From positions 15,410,119 through 15,474,118 of the forward strand of contig OX031071.1 of NCBI GenBank assembly GCA_943736015.1: DNA of 64,000 nucleotides, given 5' to 3'. The notes under the pieces were generated by a model. That model saw nothing but the letters and a program-made list of their open reading frames with translations. It ran no database searches and had not been told where the DNA came from. This DNA is from Tridacna crocea. Its lineage: Eukaryota > Mollusca > Bivalvia > Cardiida > Cardiidae. Positions 54,058 to 63,652 of the stretch are shown one piece after another. A program made the translations under genes and the position numbers. Each line of letters starts with the position of its first letter. Position 1 is the stretch's first letter.

Positions 54058-55076
54058 TAGCTTACAGCACGCGAAAAGGGACATTCAAACATTTGCGTAG
54101 TGTCGTCTCGGATCAGCCTGCTGAGTCCGCAGTACGGCTACATTAGATTTTTGTGGTATTGTCTTCGACAAATACCACAAAAATCTAATTGTGGTATTTG
54201 TCGAAGACAATACCACTATGAGTTTAAGATTGAACATTGATAACCTTGTATCTTATTTTGTGCAAAACTGAAGGAAATAAACCCAGTTAAACTCATTTTT
54301 TCTCAGGCAAATGAGTTTTACGGTGACACTCAGATATGTAAATTGAAATGGCATTTTAAAATACATAAGGCGAGGCCATCGATCGTTCACATACTTTTTT
54401 TTCTATTGAAAACAGCTTCCCTCGGTCATAGCCGTTTATTGGCACAATGATACAAATTTACCGACTGACCCTAGGCTTTTTCGTCCCAAAACCAATTCGT
54501 TCCATGGCTTGTTCGTCCTTTGATTGCTCTACCCCATATGATTGCTCAAACATATTTATAGATCGAGGTAATTGATTGTAATGTTGGAAATTAAATGTAA
54601 AAGGCTAGAGATATTTTAAAATTATAGTTTTCAGGAGCAAATTTAATTTTTTTTGATATAACAACAAGATTTTTCTAACTATTCGTCATATTACTGTCAA
54701 GGGGCATTACTCCTGCTTCCTCCTAATGATCAAAGGGAGACCACTTATACAAAAATAAACCAATACTTTGTCATGAGTACTCTCCCTTCAACCGAAAAAG
54801 GTATTCATTTGCTTAATGGGTTCAATTTTAAGCCAAAATTTGAAAAATATGTCTCTGTTTCTTTCAAATTTTTAATTCCACAAAATGGGTTTCCTTGACA
54901 AATACCACTTCAGCAATCTCGACGCTTTGATTTCCTACAGTATTTTTGTGCGAAACAGAAAATTGCATGAAAACAGAAATTGCGGTTTCGAATTAGCCTG
55001 CGCGGACTTAGCAGGCTGATCGGAGACGGCACTTTACGCAGTTGTGTGAATACCCCGTTTTCGTGTGTAGCAGGCA
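54058..55076. mobile_element. F4 foldback split by an insertion
   Basis: The left part 54,058-54,160 (ACAGCACGCGAAAAGGGACA through CTACATTAGATTTTTGTG) and right part about 54,935-55,076 (CTACAGTATTTTTGTGCG through TTTTCGTGTGTAGCAGGC) together make one F4. Other F4 copies join these two parts directly. Confidence 0.78.
54161..54934 (-). mobile_element. Inserted element of unknown class
   Basis: It starts with a strong hairpin zone: GTGGTATTGTCTTCGAC and GTGGTATTTGTCGAAGAC facing each other near 54,158-54,213. It ends GACAAATACCACTTCAGC near 54,910, giving GTGGTATTTGTC at both ends in inverted order. 54,720-54,934 is the dispersed repeat also at 40,845-41,040. No protein domain seen. Confidence 0.55.
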
Positions 55077-55973
55077 ATATATATATATGAAACCCGCCGT
55101 ACTTTCAACCGTACCTCGCTAATCAATTTTTAATTCGATAAAGTCTGTTAATTAAATTTAACGCGTCAAAGAGAAGACTCTTTCCCCAGGCCAATACGAT
55201 AATATCCTCGGCAAATTGTTGGTTTTCAGAAAGTCCAAAATCAATGATCTTACAAAATTCCCAAGGTTTTCTCACCCTCCATGATGCCCGGGATCATATT
55301 CACCAACCATTCTGAAGAGCGCTCTATGTCTTTTTCTCCAAGATTTTCACAATGCGAAAGTAACACAACTTCTGAATGGTTCAGCCAGTTAGAAGTTTTT
55401 TTTTTCCAATTTGAAAAAAAAAAACAAGTTTTAGTTTAAAACATATTTTATTGCCAATTGTATACATAGTTTTCTATTTAACAAAGACAGTATTCATAGA
55501 AATGAGGCAAAAGGGTCTTGCCACAAGTTCTCACTACCTAGCTTCGGTCATTCCCTTTTGTTTAACGCACAATATGGTCTTCGATAATACCAGTAATATC
55601 AAAGAAAAAAACACACAATAAATATATTTCGGGCTAGTATGTAGGGAAGACCGTCTTTCCGATCATGAACAGAAACAACATGCATACAAATGGAAATTTG
55701 ATAAAGAATCAAGTCGGTCAGAAGGAACAAAGGTAAATGAAGAAAGAAAATTGATTAGAGTTAGGGAGCATAAGACTAGAAATAGTCTTAAGAATGGTTA
55801 CAAAAAACATCATGACAAAAGAACAAAATATTTTGTTTTTTTTTACTGATAACCTTATTTTCAATGTTTCATTTATTCAACAGGAAAAGTGTTACGGATC
55901 TACAGACAGAGACAGAACAAAACACCGACAAAGGATTTCCGACGATCAATTCTTGGTAAATAAAACACGATCA
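55077..55973. other. Unannotated stretch
   Basis: A short (AT)n at 55,078; otherwise nothing recognised. Confidence 0.4.
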
Positions 55974-56202
55974 TGCACCATTACCACTCAATCCCTACTT
56001 TTGACGACCCCGAGAAAGAAGCCGTTAGAAAACTTTGTGGGAAAAGGAGACAATGCTGGTAACCAGCATTTTCTCCTTTTCCCACAAAGTTTTCAACTTT
56101 TCACGAAACAAATTTCAAATTTTCAATCACTTTTATTTTGTCGTCTGCAACTGCTTTCAATTTGGACAAACCTAAAATAGTGCCGTTTGGTAAAGAGTCA
56201 AC
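55974..56202 (-). mobile_element. M1 MITE
   Basis: CACCATTACCACTCAATCCC at the left, core ATGCTGGTAACCAGCAT, mirrored change CTTTGTGGG / CCCACAAAG, right end GTTTGGTAAAGAGTCAA. Confidence 0.88.
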
Positions 56203-56204
56203 TG

Positions 56205-56425
56205 TTACCATTCCCGAGTTTTAACCATCCTTTTGAAAGAAGGCCCTAGAAAACATTGTGGGTAAAGGAGAAAATGCTGCACCATGGTAACCAGCATTTC
56301 CTCCTTTTCCTACAATGTTTTCTACTCGATCTAAGACCGAAATTTTCATTTGAGCTATATTTATTTGGTCGTTTACTAATGTTTGGTTGATTTCCAAGTT
56401 TCGTCCTTTTCAATGATAAAGACAG
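56205..56425 (-). mobile_element. M1 MITE, degraded
   Basis: It abuts the previous copy in the same orientation. The core is GCTGCACCATGGTAACCAGC, with extra bases in the centre. The right end is poor. Confidence 0.7.
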
Positions 56426-56521
56426 CATTTTTAGCTCTATTTCAATATAAGATAGCTCTCTTTGGAAGGCTTAAAATATAATCCATTGAAATTCATGAAA
56501 TTCATCCAATAGGCCTGACTA

Positions 56522-56605
56522 AATAAACGGACGGTACAGATTCCAAGATCAGACTGCACGTTCTGTGCAGTCTCATCTTGATCTGTGCAGTCTGCATAAA
56601 CCTCT
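56522..56605. mobile_element. M3 remnant (core)
   Basis: GGACGGTACAGATTCC, AAGATCAGACTGCACG and its complement, then CTGTGCAGTCTGC. Confidence 0.65.
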
Positions 56606-57242
56606 ATAGTATTCGTTTGAAGCGCTGAAAGGATCGACCGTTGTGGTCAGTGGCATTGTAATTACGGCTTGTCTTTCTTTAATCAAACTCTTAAAGGTGG
56701 CTATTTAGATTTTTCACAACTTGCCAATTTAAAAAAAATATATATATGCGTATCACTGAAATTTATATGAATAAACATTACAAATCGCCAATACTTGAAA
56801 ATCATTTTTATGGTCTTCCCTTTAAAGTAGCCTCTTAAAGTATTTCTAGATTTCGCGACAGAAATAACGGAAAAAGAAAGCATTGTAGGAATCTCAAGTG
56901 AATGGCACGGGACCAATGACGCTTGAATTCCGTAATATAAAAAACATGTAATTATTTTCATAATGTCTTTTTCGGACGCCATGTTTGAAGCTTCCTCTGT
57001 GTATTTCCGGTATATGAATGACCTGGGTCGTAGTAAATGTGTAATTTCTCTTGTTGTTGGATGGTTTTTGACAACTGGGGTTTAAGAAATTAAAATTGAA
57101 AGGCTTTGGAGGTATTAGGATGATTTTTTATTATGTATTTTTGTAAAATTTTCGTACCAAAATCTGAAGGGCCTCCTTTAATTTCGACAACACTTCGCTT
57201 GTACAAGCGTGAGTATTATTTAATGAATCCTCTGCAAATACT
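56606..57242. other. Unannotated stretch
   Basis: A 93-codon minus frame (56,701-56,982) starts with a good ATGGCGTCC but matches no family I know; splicing context is unclear. The 40 bp at 57,137-57,176 (TATTTTTGTAAAATTTTCG, AATCTGAAGGGCC) recurs at 59,132-59,171. Confidence 0.4.
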
Positions 57243-57463
57243 TTAACTCTTTACCTAACAGTCCTTGGTTTTCCCGGCCTCGAAGAGGAAGCCTTCTGAA
57301 AAGGAGAAAATGCTGGTAACCAACATATTTTTTCCTTTTTTTCCCCACAATGTTTTATACTCTTCCAAGATTAAGTCTTAAATTTTGATTCACCTTTATT
57401 TTGTCGCCTGGAAATGCTTTATATTCGGACCAGTCTAAGATTTTGTCGTTTGGTAAGGGTTAA
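57243..57463 (-). mobile_element. M1 MITE, worn
   Basis: TTAACTCTTTACCTAACAG at the left, core ATGCTGGTAACCAACAT with shortened left arm, right end GTTTGGTAAGGGTTAA. Confidence 0.82.
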
Positions 57464-57784
57464 GAAAAATAGAACTAGATTAAAGGTTTGTTGTTGCAAG
57501 GTACGTTAACGGCCGTTTATTATTTCCTTTCAAAGGAATTTCTCAGGCTTTGTGCTCATATCACGGTTTCTGTAAAAGAGATAATTATATGTGGGTTTTT
57601 TGTAAAAGCCCGGATGTAAAGTACATGATGATGTGTTTTAGTTGATGCTACAATATGGATGTAGTTAGTCCATTCCTTGTCTTTCATTTGTTTGAGAAAG
57701 TAAGATTTACTTGTTTGTTTATTTATTTATCTGTTCTTTTACTATTTATTTATTTATTTGAACCGGGTTCTGATAAAACGAGGC

Positions 57785-58016
57785 TTAACTCTTTACCAAA
57801 CAACAAAATTTTAGGGTTGTCCAAATTTAAAGCATTTGCAGACGACAAAATAAAAGTGATTGAAAATTTGAAATTTGTTTTGTGAAGAGTAGAAAACCTT
57901 GTTGGAAAAGGAGAACCAGAATGTCGTTACCAGCATTTTCTCCTTTTCCCACAAGGTTTTCGAAAGGTTTCTTTCTCAGAGTTGTCAAAAGTAGGGATTG
58001 TGTGGTAATGTGTTAA
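57785..58016 (+). mobile_element. M1 MITE
   Basis: TTAACTCTTTACCAAACAAC at the left, core with extra bases (AGAATGTCGTTACCAGCAT), mirrored change CCTTG / CAAGG, right end GGTAATGTGTTAA. A (TTTA)n patch precedes it at 57,715-57,765. Confidence 0.85.
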
Positions 58017-58049
58017 TCAAGCGAGTCATCACATAATTACAGATCCATA

Positions 58050-58198
58050 AAATCCGTAACAAATTTAGACTGGTCCAAATGGAAAACATTTCCACACGAC
58101 AAAATAGACGCAACTAGAAAGAATTGAAATTTGTTTCCAGCAGGGTAAAAACAATTGTGGGGAAGAGAGAAAATGCTAGTTAAGAGCATTTTGTCCTT
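58050..58198 (+). mobile_element. M1 MITE cut by Helitron-like element
   Basis: AACAAATTTAGACTGGTCC, ACACGACAAAATAGACG and the first arm with AATGCTAGTTAAGAGCATT; the right third is missing where the next element begins. Confidence 0.7.
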
Positions 58199-59131
58199 GC
58201 GTGCATGCGTCCGTGCTTAAACTTTTATTTCAAACATTTTCTTCCCTGAAACTACTTACCCAAATTTGATGAAACTTCACAGAAAAGATCCTGCCATGGT
58301 CCTCTTCAGAATTCATTGAAAGAATTTTATTACCTAAAAAATTTTGATTGCCATGGCAACAAAATTGAAAAATATTTAAAATTGTTAAAAATATTTTTCT
58401 CTGAAACCATAAGGCCAAGGGCTTCCAAATTTGGCAAATTTATCTAGTAGACATCTACAAAGTTCCTTCAAATAATACCCTTGGGGGTCAAAATTGGCGT
58501 TTTATTTGGGCTTACATAGGGAAAACTTTAAAAATCTTCTCGAACCAAGCCATAATGCCTAGTGCTACTCAATTTTGCATCTAGCTTTATCAAGTCGTTG
58601 TCTACCGAAGGTGTCCAAATCATAGCCCTGGGATTAGATTTGGCCCAGTCCTGGTGGTCACACGTTTTACATGGGCTCATATTGGATTTTTTTAAGAATC
58701 TACTTGTACCTAGTACAAGTCCACAAGTTTACATGGGTTTTTGTGGTGAAAACTTTCAAAGTCATCTTGTTACCAACCATCATAAAGACTAGGGCTACTA
58801 AATTTAATCCTGTCTCATGCGTTTCATGTTTTACAGGGCCTTTTATTGAGAAAACTTCGAGAATCTTCTTTAATAACCACGCATTCTAGACCTGTATTAT
58901 ATGGTATGGGGCTTTATCTTTTGGACCTCCACTAGGATTCAAGTAATTATAGCTTCGCGGTCAAAACTGACTCTGCCTGGGGGTCACAACTTTCCTGTAG
59001 GATTTTATAGAAAAAATTTTATACGTCCTCAAGTTTTAACCAATTGGCCAAATACTGTAATGTTTGGCTTGTAGTTTTTTTTTTACTTATTAGCCAGTGG
59101 AGCAATACAGGTCCATCGTGGCCCTCTTGTT
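58196..59131 (+). mobile_element. Helitron-like element, second type
   Basis: It starts near GCGTGCATGCGTCCGTGC. The body has loose repeats with GGGGGTCACA/GGGGGTCAAA and AAACTTTxAxAATCTTCT words about every 150-190 bp. It ends CAGTGGAGCAATACAGG with an imperfect hairpin and GTGGCCCTCTTGTTTG. The 3' end matches that of 50,181-51,507 in style, so I group them. Confidence 0.6.
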
Positions 59132-59159
59132 TGTATTTTTGTAAAATTTTCGTCGTAAA

Positions 59160-59340
59160 ATCTGAAGGGCCAACTTTAAGAAAACATCGATAGAGAAAGA
59201 GAAATGTTTATAACAAACATTTTCTTCTTTTCCAACAATATTTTTAAGAAATCCATCTTTAGAGTCATATTTATATTGGGCGCCTGCATATCTGTCCATT
59301 TTGGGCAAGTTCAAATATTGGTCGTTTGGTAAAGAGTTAG
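59160..59340 (-). mobile_element. M1 MITE, degraded
   Basis: AAGAAAACATCGATAGAG, AACATTTTCTTCTTTTCC, then GTCCATTTTGGGCAAG and GTCGTTTGGTAAAGAGTTA at the right. The left end is lost. Confidence 0.62.
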
Positions 59341-59717
59341 AAAAAAACATAGGTAGGATGTACTGACTACCGTAATAGAATACTATCTCAAAAGAGCACC
59401 AAACACCGAACAAGCCACAAAACAAACAGTGATGATAAAAAATAAAGCTTGAAAAAAGAAATGAAAACAGAAGTAAATAAAGTAACTTTAACCATACGAT
59501 TTTATTTTCAGGAATAGTCAAAGATAGAGAAAGAAACCACCTAAATTATACAAATCGATTCCCGTTTTCCGAATAATTTGAGGAAACGTGTGACAAGTGT
59601 TCAATTGTTGATTATCTTCATTCATTAAAGTTGTTGAAAACGGAACTTAAAACTCCTTAAAGCCGTCCTGGAGCTGTAATTAAATATCGAAAAAAAGAGA
59701 AGGAAATAGTGTCAAAC
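59341..59717 (+). other. Likely KCNQ 5' leader and upstream region
   Basis: Repeat-free DNA directly upstream of the exon. No TATA box is clear. The in-frame stop at 59,658 shows that it is not coding in the exon's frame, so it may hold the 5' UTR or a 3' splice site. CTTTAACCATACGATTTTATTTTCAG near 59,486-59,511 looks like an acceptor, so the exon may begin at about 59,512. Confidence 0.45.
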
Positions 59718-60334
59718 ATGTTCGAGATAAAACAGTTGGTAACAGCGAACGGAACAAGTCCCCACGACCAGAGAGAAATCGGATTTTCAAACTCGCTTCA
59801 CGTACCGAGAATTCTAGGCGGAAGCGACCACGTTCCAATACAGGAATGTATCGGGGAGACGAACGAGAGTAATTCCGGGAGTGAAAGCGATAGTTGTGAC
59901 TCGGAAACGGAATTAAATGGACCGGATGACACCGGGACTGTGGATTTAACCGAACAAATCGAACATTCGGAATACTGTTCTGACAACGTGTCGATTTCAG
60001 TTCCGAGTTCACCTGAGTTCGATCGTACCCGAAAAACGACGAACTTTCCGAAACAGAGTGGGAAGTTTAAATCAGTTGGATTTTTAAACGTGGACACCAT
60101 GGATAACGGTGATACGAATTCGAAAAAGCAGGAAATAAACAAAGATTTGAGTAAATTGTCGAGGAAAGGAACCGGAAGTGTTCGTTATACCCAACCAAGA
60201 TTGTCTTTATTAGGAAAACCTATTAATTACAAGCAACATAAAAGGGATGCACGGTATAGAAGGATTCAGTCGAGGATTTATAATTTTCTAGAACGACCTA
60301 AAATTTGGTATGCGTTCCTGTATCATATAGCAAT
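59718..60334 (+). CDS. KCNQ: KCNQ (Kv7) potassium channel, first coding exon
   Basis: First coding exon of a voltage-gated KCNQ/Kv7 K+ channel subunit, a plasma-membrane channel giving slowly activating, excitability-damping K+ currents. It encodes 205 residues plus two bases. Residues 1-150 are an acidic, Ser-rich cytoplasmic tail (Ser/Asp/Glu run at 50-72) with no family match. RLSLLGKPINY (161-171) and YRRIQSRIYNFLERP (180-194), then W197 and YHIA (202-205), match the conserved pre-S1 segment of KCNQ proteins; YNFLERP is as in human KCNQ1. The exon ends CAAT|GTAAGT at 60,334/60,335. Aligned without gaps to human KCNQ1, the intron falls after base two of the codon matching V129, where I recall KCNQ1 intron 1 lying. 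I chose ATG 59,718; an in-frame TAA at 59,658 bounds it upstream, and GTG 59,709 is an unlikely eukaryotic start. S1-S6, pore and C-terminus must lie beyond the window. Confidence 0.9.
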
Positions 60335-60374
60335 GTAAGTACATGTTTATATTGTTAGTTCATTCCCACCTCCC

Positions 60375-60545
60375 ACAGTCTCCCTCTTTCTTTCTCTCTG
60401 TCTGTCTCTCCGTCTGTCTATCTGTTTGTATGTCCCTCTGTTTGTATGTCTGTCTCTCAGTCTTCTTCTTCTTCGTCTTCTCCCTCTTCTTCTTTTGTTC
60501 GTCGTCGTTGTTGTTGTTGTTCTTCTTCTTCTTCATTTTCCAGAA
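60375..60545 (+). repeat. Pyrimidine-rich microsatellite in KCNQ intron 1
   Basis: (TCTG)n, then (TTC)n, (GTTGTT) and TTCTTCTTC runs beginning 40 bp after the splice donor. Confidence 0.92.
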
Positions 60546-60830
60546 GTTTACGATACACGAGTCCCTCTTCTGGAGTATGAAGTGTTTGTCATGTGGATTA
60601 CGTAGGAAAGCATGAAATGAAAGCTTATTTGCGATGATGCACTCATACAAGTGTTTTATTACAGGAATATTGCATGGGGGCTGCATTTCAGTGCGGTCGG
60701 ATCATACCGAATTCTGTTTTTTTTTTAATTCTTCGAATTTGATGGGACCAAAGGTTGAATCAGATGCGTGGTTTAGATAACGCCCGTATTTAATCAGAAA
60801 AATATAGTTCATAGTAAATGAAAAGAGGAC

Positions 60831-61060
60831 TTCACCCTTTACTCCATAGATACTCATTTTTACGCATTGCTTGTGGGAGCCTTTGAAAACATTGTGCCAA
60901 AAGGTGAAATTGCTCGTGACTCGCAATTTCACCTTTTGTCACAACGTTTTCTATGCTATCAAAAAGTGTCATATACACTTAAGAAACTGTTTCATCCTTG
61001 CTGTTATTTAGGGTCAATTAGACATACCATATAGAAATGCCTCATGGGGTAAAGGATTAA
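60831..61060 (+). mobile_element. M2 MITE
   Basis: TTCACCCTTTACTCCATAG at the left (TTAA altered), core TTGCTCGTGACTCGCAA (near perfect), right end ATGGGGTAAAGGATTAA. Confidence 0.88.
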
Positions 61061-61164
61061 CGCATATGCAAAAGGTATCAACAGCAATTTAGACATGTAA
61101 CAGAGAAGACTCACTTATTTGTATCTATGTTTGGTTTCACCTGTACCAAGCTCGACCTCAGTGT

Positions 61165-61560
61165 TGACTAGCCAAAGTGATGCTAATAGAAAGAGTAGTA
61201 GTAATAGAAGTGTGACAAGTGTAGAAAGAGTATATTTTAGTAGAATGAGCACAAGTGATGATAATGGTAGCTGCATTAGAAGAAGGAGTGGTAGAAGTAC
61301 TAGTGGTAGTAGTTGTAGGATTGATGGTAGAAGTAGATAAAGTTATACTGGATGTACCAAAACTGATGATAATGGTAGCTGCAGTGATAGAAGCAGTTAT
61401 TGTAGAGGTAGCAGAAAATAGTATAGCATAGTTGTCGCAGTATATGTACAAGCATTAGTAACAGCACAACTTGTGCAACTGGTACTGATGCTATGCCACT
61501 ACCACTACTACTACCACTACTACTACTACTTCTACTACTACTACTTCTACGACTAGTACT
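61165..61560 (+). repeat. Imperfect trinucleotide repeat
   Basis: AGTAGTAGTAATAGAAG-type text to about 61,430, then (CTA)n/(CTT)n (ACTACTACTACTTCT) at 61,497-61,555. The two arms are loosely complementary (TAG versus CTA). Long open frames here are a by-product of the repeat. Confidence 0.85.
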
Positions 61561-61578
61561 AAATACACTATCTCTAAA

Positions 61579-61828
61579 TGGCTGGCAAAACGTGCAAAGG
61601 GACATTCGGAAAAAGAGTCGTCACGGATTAGCCGGTGCAGTCTGCGAAGGTAATCCGAGGCGGTACTTTATGTCTACATAAACTTTTGTTCCTTAGTAAA
61701 CTTGCGAAAAATAGAAAGTTACATAAAAAAAGTATCGCTTCGGATTAGCCTGTGCGGACTGCGAAGGCTGATCCGAGACGACACTTTACGAAAATGTCCG
61801 AATGCTCCTTTTCGCGTGTTGCAGGCAA
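61579..61828. mobile_element. F4 foldback element
   Basis: GGCTGGCAAAACGTGCAAAG at the left; GACGACACTTTACGAAAATG and TTTTCGCGTGTTGCAGGC at the right; inner GCCTGTGCGGACTGCGAAGGC. Complete but diverged in the left arm. Confidence 0.8.
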
Positions 61829-61879
61829 TATAATATTGTTGGCTATACTGTTGTGAGACATGCTCTGTGAAAAAGGGGC

Positions 61880-62109
61880 TTAACCCTTTATTACGCAATC
61901 CCGACTTTTGACGACCCTGAGAAAGAGATCTTTTGAAAACAATTGTAGGAAAAGGAGAAAATGCTGGTTACCAGCATTTTCTCCTTTTACCACAATGTTT
62001 TCTACCCTTCCCAGATTGAATTTCGATTTTTGAGTCACATTTACATTTTCGTCTGTAACTGCTTTCAATTTGGACAAGTAACAAATTTTGTCGTTTTGTA
62101 TGGAGTTTA
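61880..62109 (-). mobile_element. M1 MITE
   Basis: TTAACCCTTTATTACGC at the left, perfect core ATGCTGGTTACCAGCAT, right end GTCGTTTTGTATGGAGTTT (worn). Confidence 0.86.
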
Positions 62110-62220
62110 TTCATGTTCAACGTGTTTCAACGCAGGTCAGCCTGTGCAGTGTGTGTGCGTACATTGCGCAGGCTGACGTGAATCAAAACTTTTTGCTACA
62201 GATCAAGTTTCTGTTTGTCA
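62110..62220. mobile_element. F5 repeat with palindrome
   Basis: GGTCAGCCTGTGCAGTG and TTGCGCAGGCTGACG face each other; CAAAACTTTTTGCTACAG follows as in other F5 copies. Confidence 0.55.
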
Positions 62221-62325
62221 AAGGACCGTGTAAAACTCGTGATTCCGTTGCTTGTTACCCACAGTGAATTTCATAGATCTGCAATATATGACGATTTGCT
62301 TGTATGATGAATCACGGAGATACGT

Positions 62326-62547
62326 TATCTCATTACCAAACGACAATATTGTAGGCTGGTCCAAATTGAAAGCATTTGCAGACGACAAAATACTAATGGT
62401 TTGAATTTTTTTTTTGTGAAGAGTAGAAACCATTGTGGGAAAAGGAGAAAATGCTGGTCACCAACATTTTCTCCTATTCCCACAATGTTTTCTATGGGCT
62501 TCTTTCTCAGGGTCATCAAAAGTAGGGATTGTGTGGTAATGGGTTAA
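62326..62547 (+). mobile_element. M1 MITE
   Basis: TATCTCATTACCAAACGAC at the left, core ATGCTGGTCACCAACAT, right end GTGGTAATGGGTTAA. Confidence 0.88.
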
Positions 62548-62844
62548 ACCCCGATATGCCAGAGGGTGGGTCAATTTATGTAACATTGCAGTATTGATCG
62601 TTTTGGCGGCAGTGAAATAGACTGTGATAGACATGTGAACGAACGCTAAATCATTTCATACTAAAAACTATGATAATCACCCATAATTACCAGTATTTTG
62701 TCACAAACAGTTGTTGCAAGGCACTATGGCTACAGAACTCATTTAGTCAACCATTTATTCAACAATGTTTTCCTATGCAGCCATAGAAGAGTCATGCTTA
62801 GCCTTGGCTTCAATCTAATCATTTTTTCCTTATCATATTTTGGA
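62548..62844. other. Unannotated intron sequence
   Basis: Nothing recognised; no KCNQ S1 exon is present. Confidence 0.45.
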
Positions 62845-63190
62845 ATATATTTTCTTGAAAATGCGTGTCGTCATTTTTGACAAAGTAAAACTGATGTCCA
62901 AATATAAAAAAAAGGAAAAATGATATGTTGGACTATATTTTGTTTAAAATTAGTGTCATCATATTTGACAAAGTAAAAATAATGCCCAAATATAAAGAAG
63001 GAAAAATCATATATTGGACTGTAATTTGTTGAAAATGAGTGTCGTCGTTTTTGACAAAGTAAAACTAATGTCCAAATATAAAGAAGGAAAAATCATTTAT
63101 TTGACTATATTTTGTTGAAAATGAGTGTCATCATTTTTGACAAAGCCAGTAAAACTAATGTCCAAATATAAAGAAGGAAAAATGATTGGA
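62845..63190 (+). repeat. 86-bp minisatellite, 4 copies
   Basis: GACAAAGTAAAACTAATGTCC and AAATATAAAGAAGGAAAAAT recur with GACAAAG anchors at 62,879, 62,967, 63,053 and 63,139 (88, 86, 86 bp). The last unit has a 5-bp gain (GACAAAGCCAGTAAAAC). Confidence 0.93.
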
Positions 63191-63434
63191 TTGGAACCTA
63201 TGGCTACGTGTTGCGATGCTCAGTGTTGAAGTGTAGAACTGGTTACCTTTAGGGCTCAAGTTGGAGCATCACTTGAAATTCTTGGATTTTGGTTGGAGTT
63301 TTTTTTTGGGGGGGGATGAGACATGATAGAATCAGCCTAGTTCTGGTGAAATCTAAGACTTGAATGAATGTGTGAGCTTATTGTTGAAAGCGGTGTAAAA
63401 CAACGTTCATTCAGTTAAATATATCAAACGTCAA
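63191..63434. other. Unannotated intron sequence
   Basis: A T-run and G-run at 63,299-63,317; nothing else. Confidence 0.4.
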
Positions 63435-63652
63435 ACTTTTACCAGACCGGTACATTTAGGATTGATGATAATGATTGCGACAGGATCCATTCCTGGCTCA
63501 CCGCTGATCGTTGGGTCGAAAGCAACCAGTGGATTGGAAAGTATACTGTGTAGAGTGCAGAGTACTGACAAGAAAAGAACTCCAGGAAAGCATGGATAGG
63601 TGCACTTGTCCTCGCGATATAAATGGAGTAATGTTGAAAACTGCATAACTCA
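63435..63652 (+). mobile_element. SINE D copy, split by M1
   Basis: ATTGATGATAATGATTGCG, GAAAGCAACCAGTGGATTGG, AGCATGGATAGGTGCAC and CGCGATATAAATGG match the SINE D body. The tail GTTGAAAACTGCATAAC is cut by the M1 and resumes at 63,871 with TTGAAACACCATACAATC. Confidence 0.75.

Noticed and set aside
56701-56982. 93-codon minus frame starting ATGGCGTCC
   Set aside because: No family match, low complexity towards the end and no supporting context; mentioned only as unknown.
59709-59717. GTG at 59,709 as KCNQ start
   Set aside because: ATG nine bases later is the ordinary eukaryotic choice.
60343-60686. Open frames in the intron after the KCNQ exon
   Set aside because: They are low-complexity translations of (TCTG)n and (TTC)n.
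61119-61681. Ser/Thr-rich open frames
   Set aside because: They arise from the imperfect trinucleotide repeat in several frames at once.
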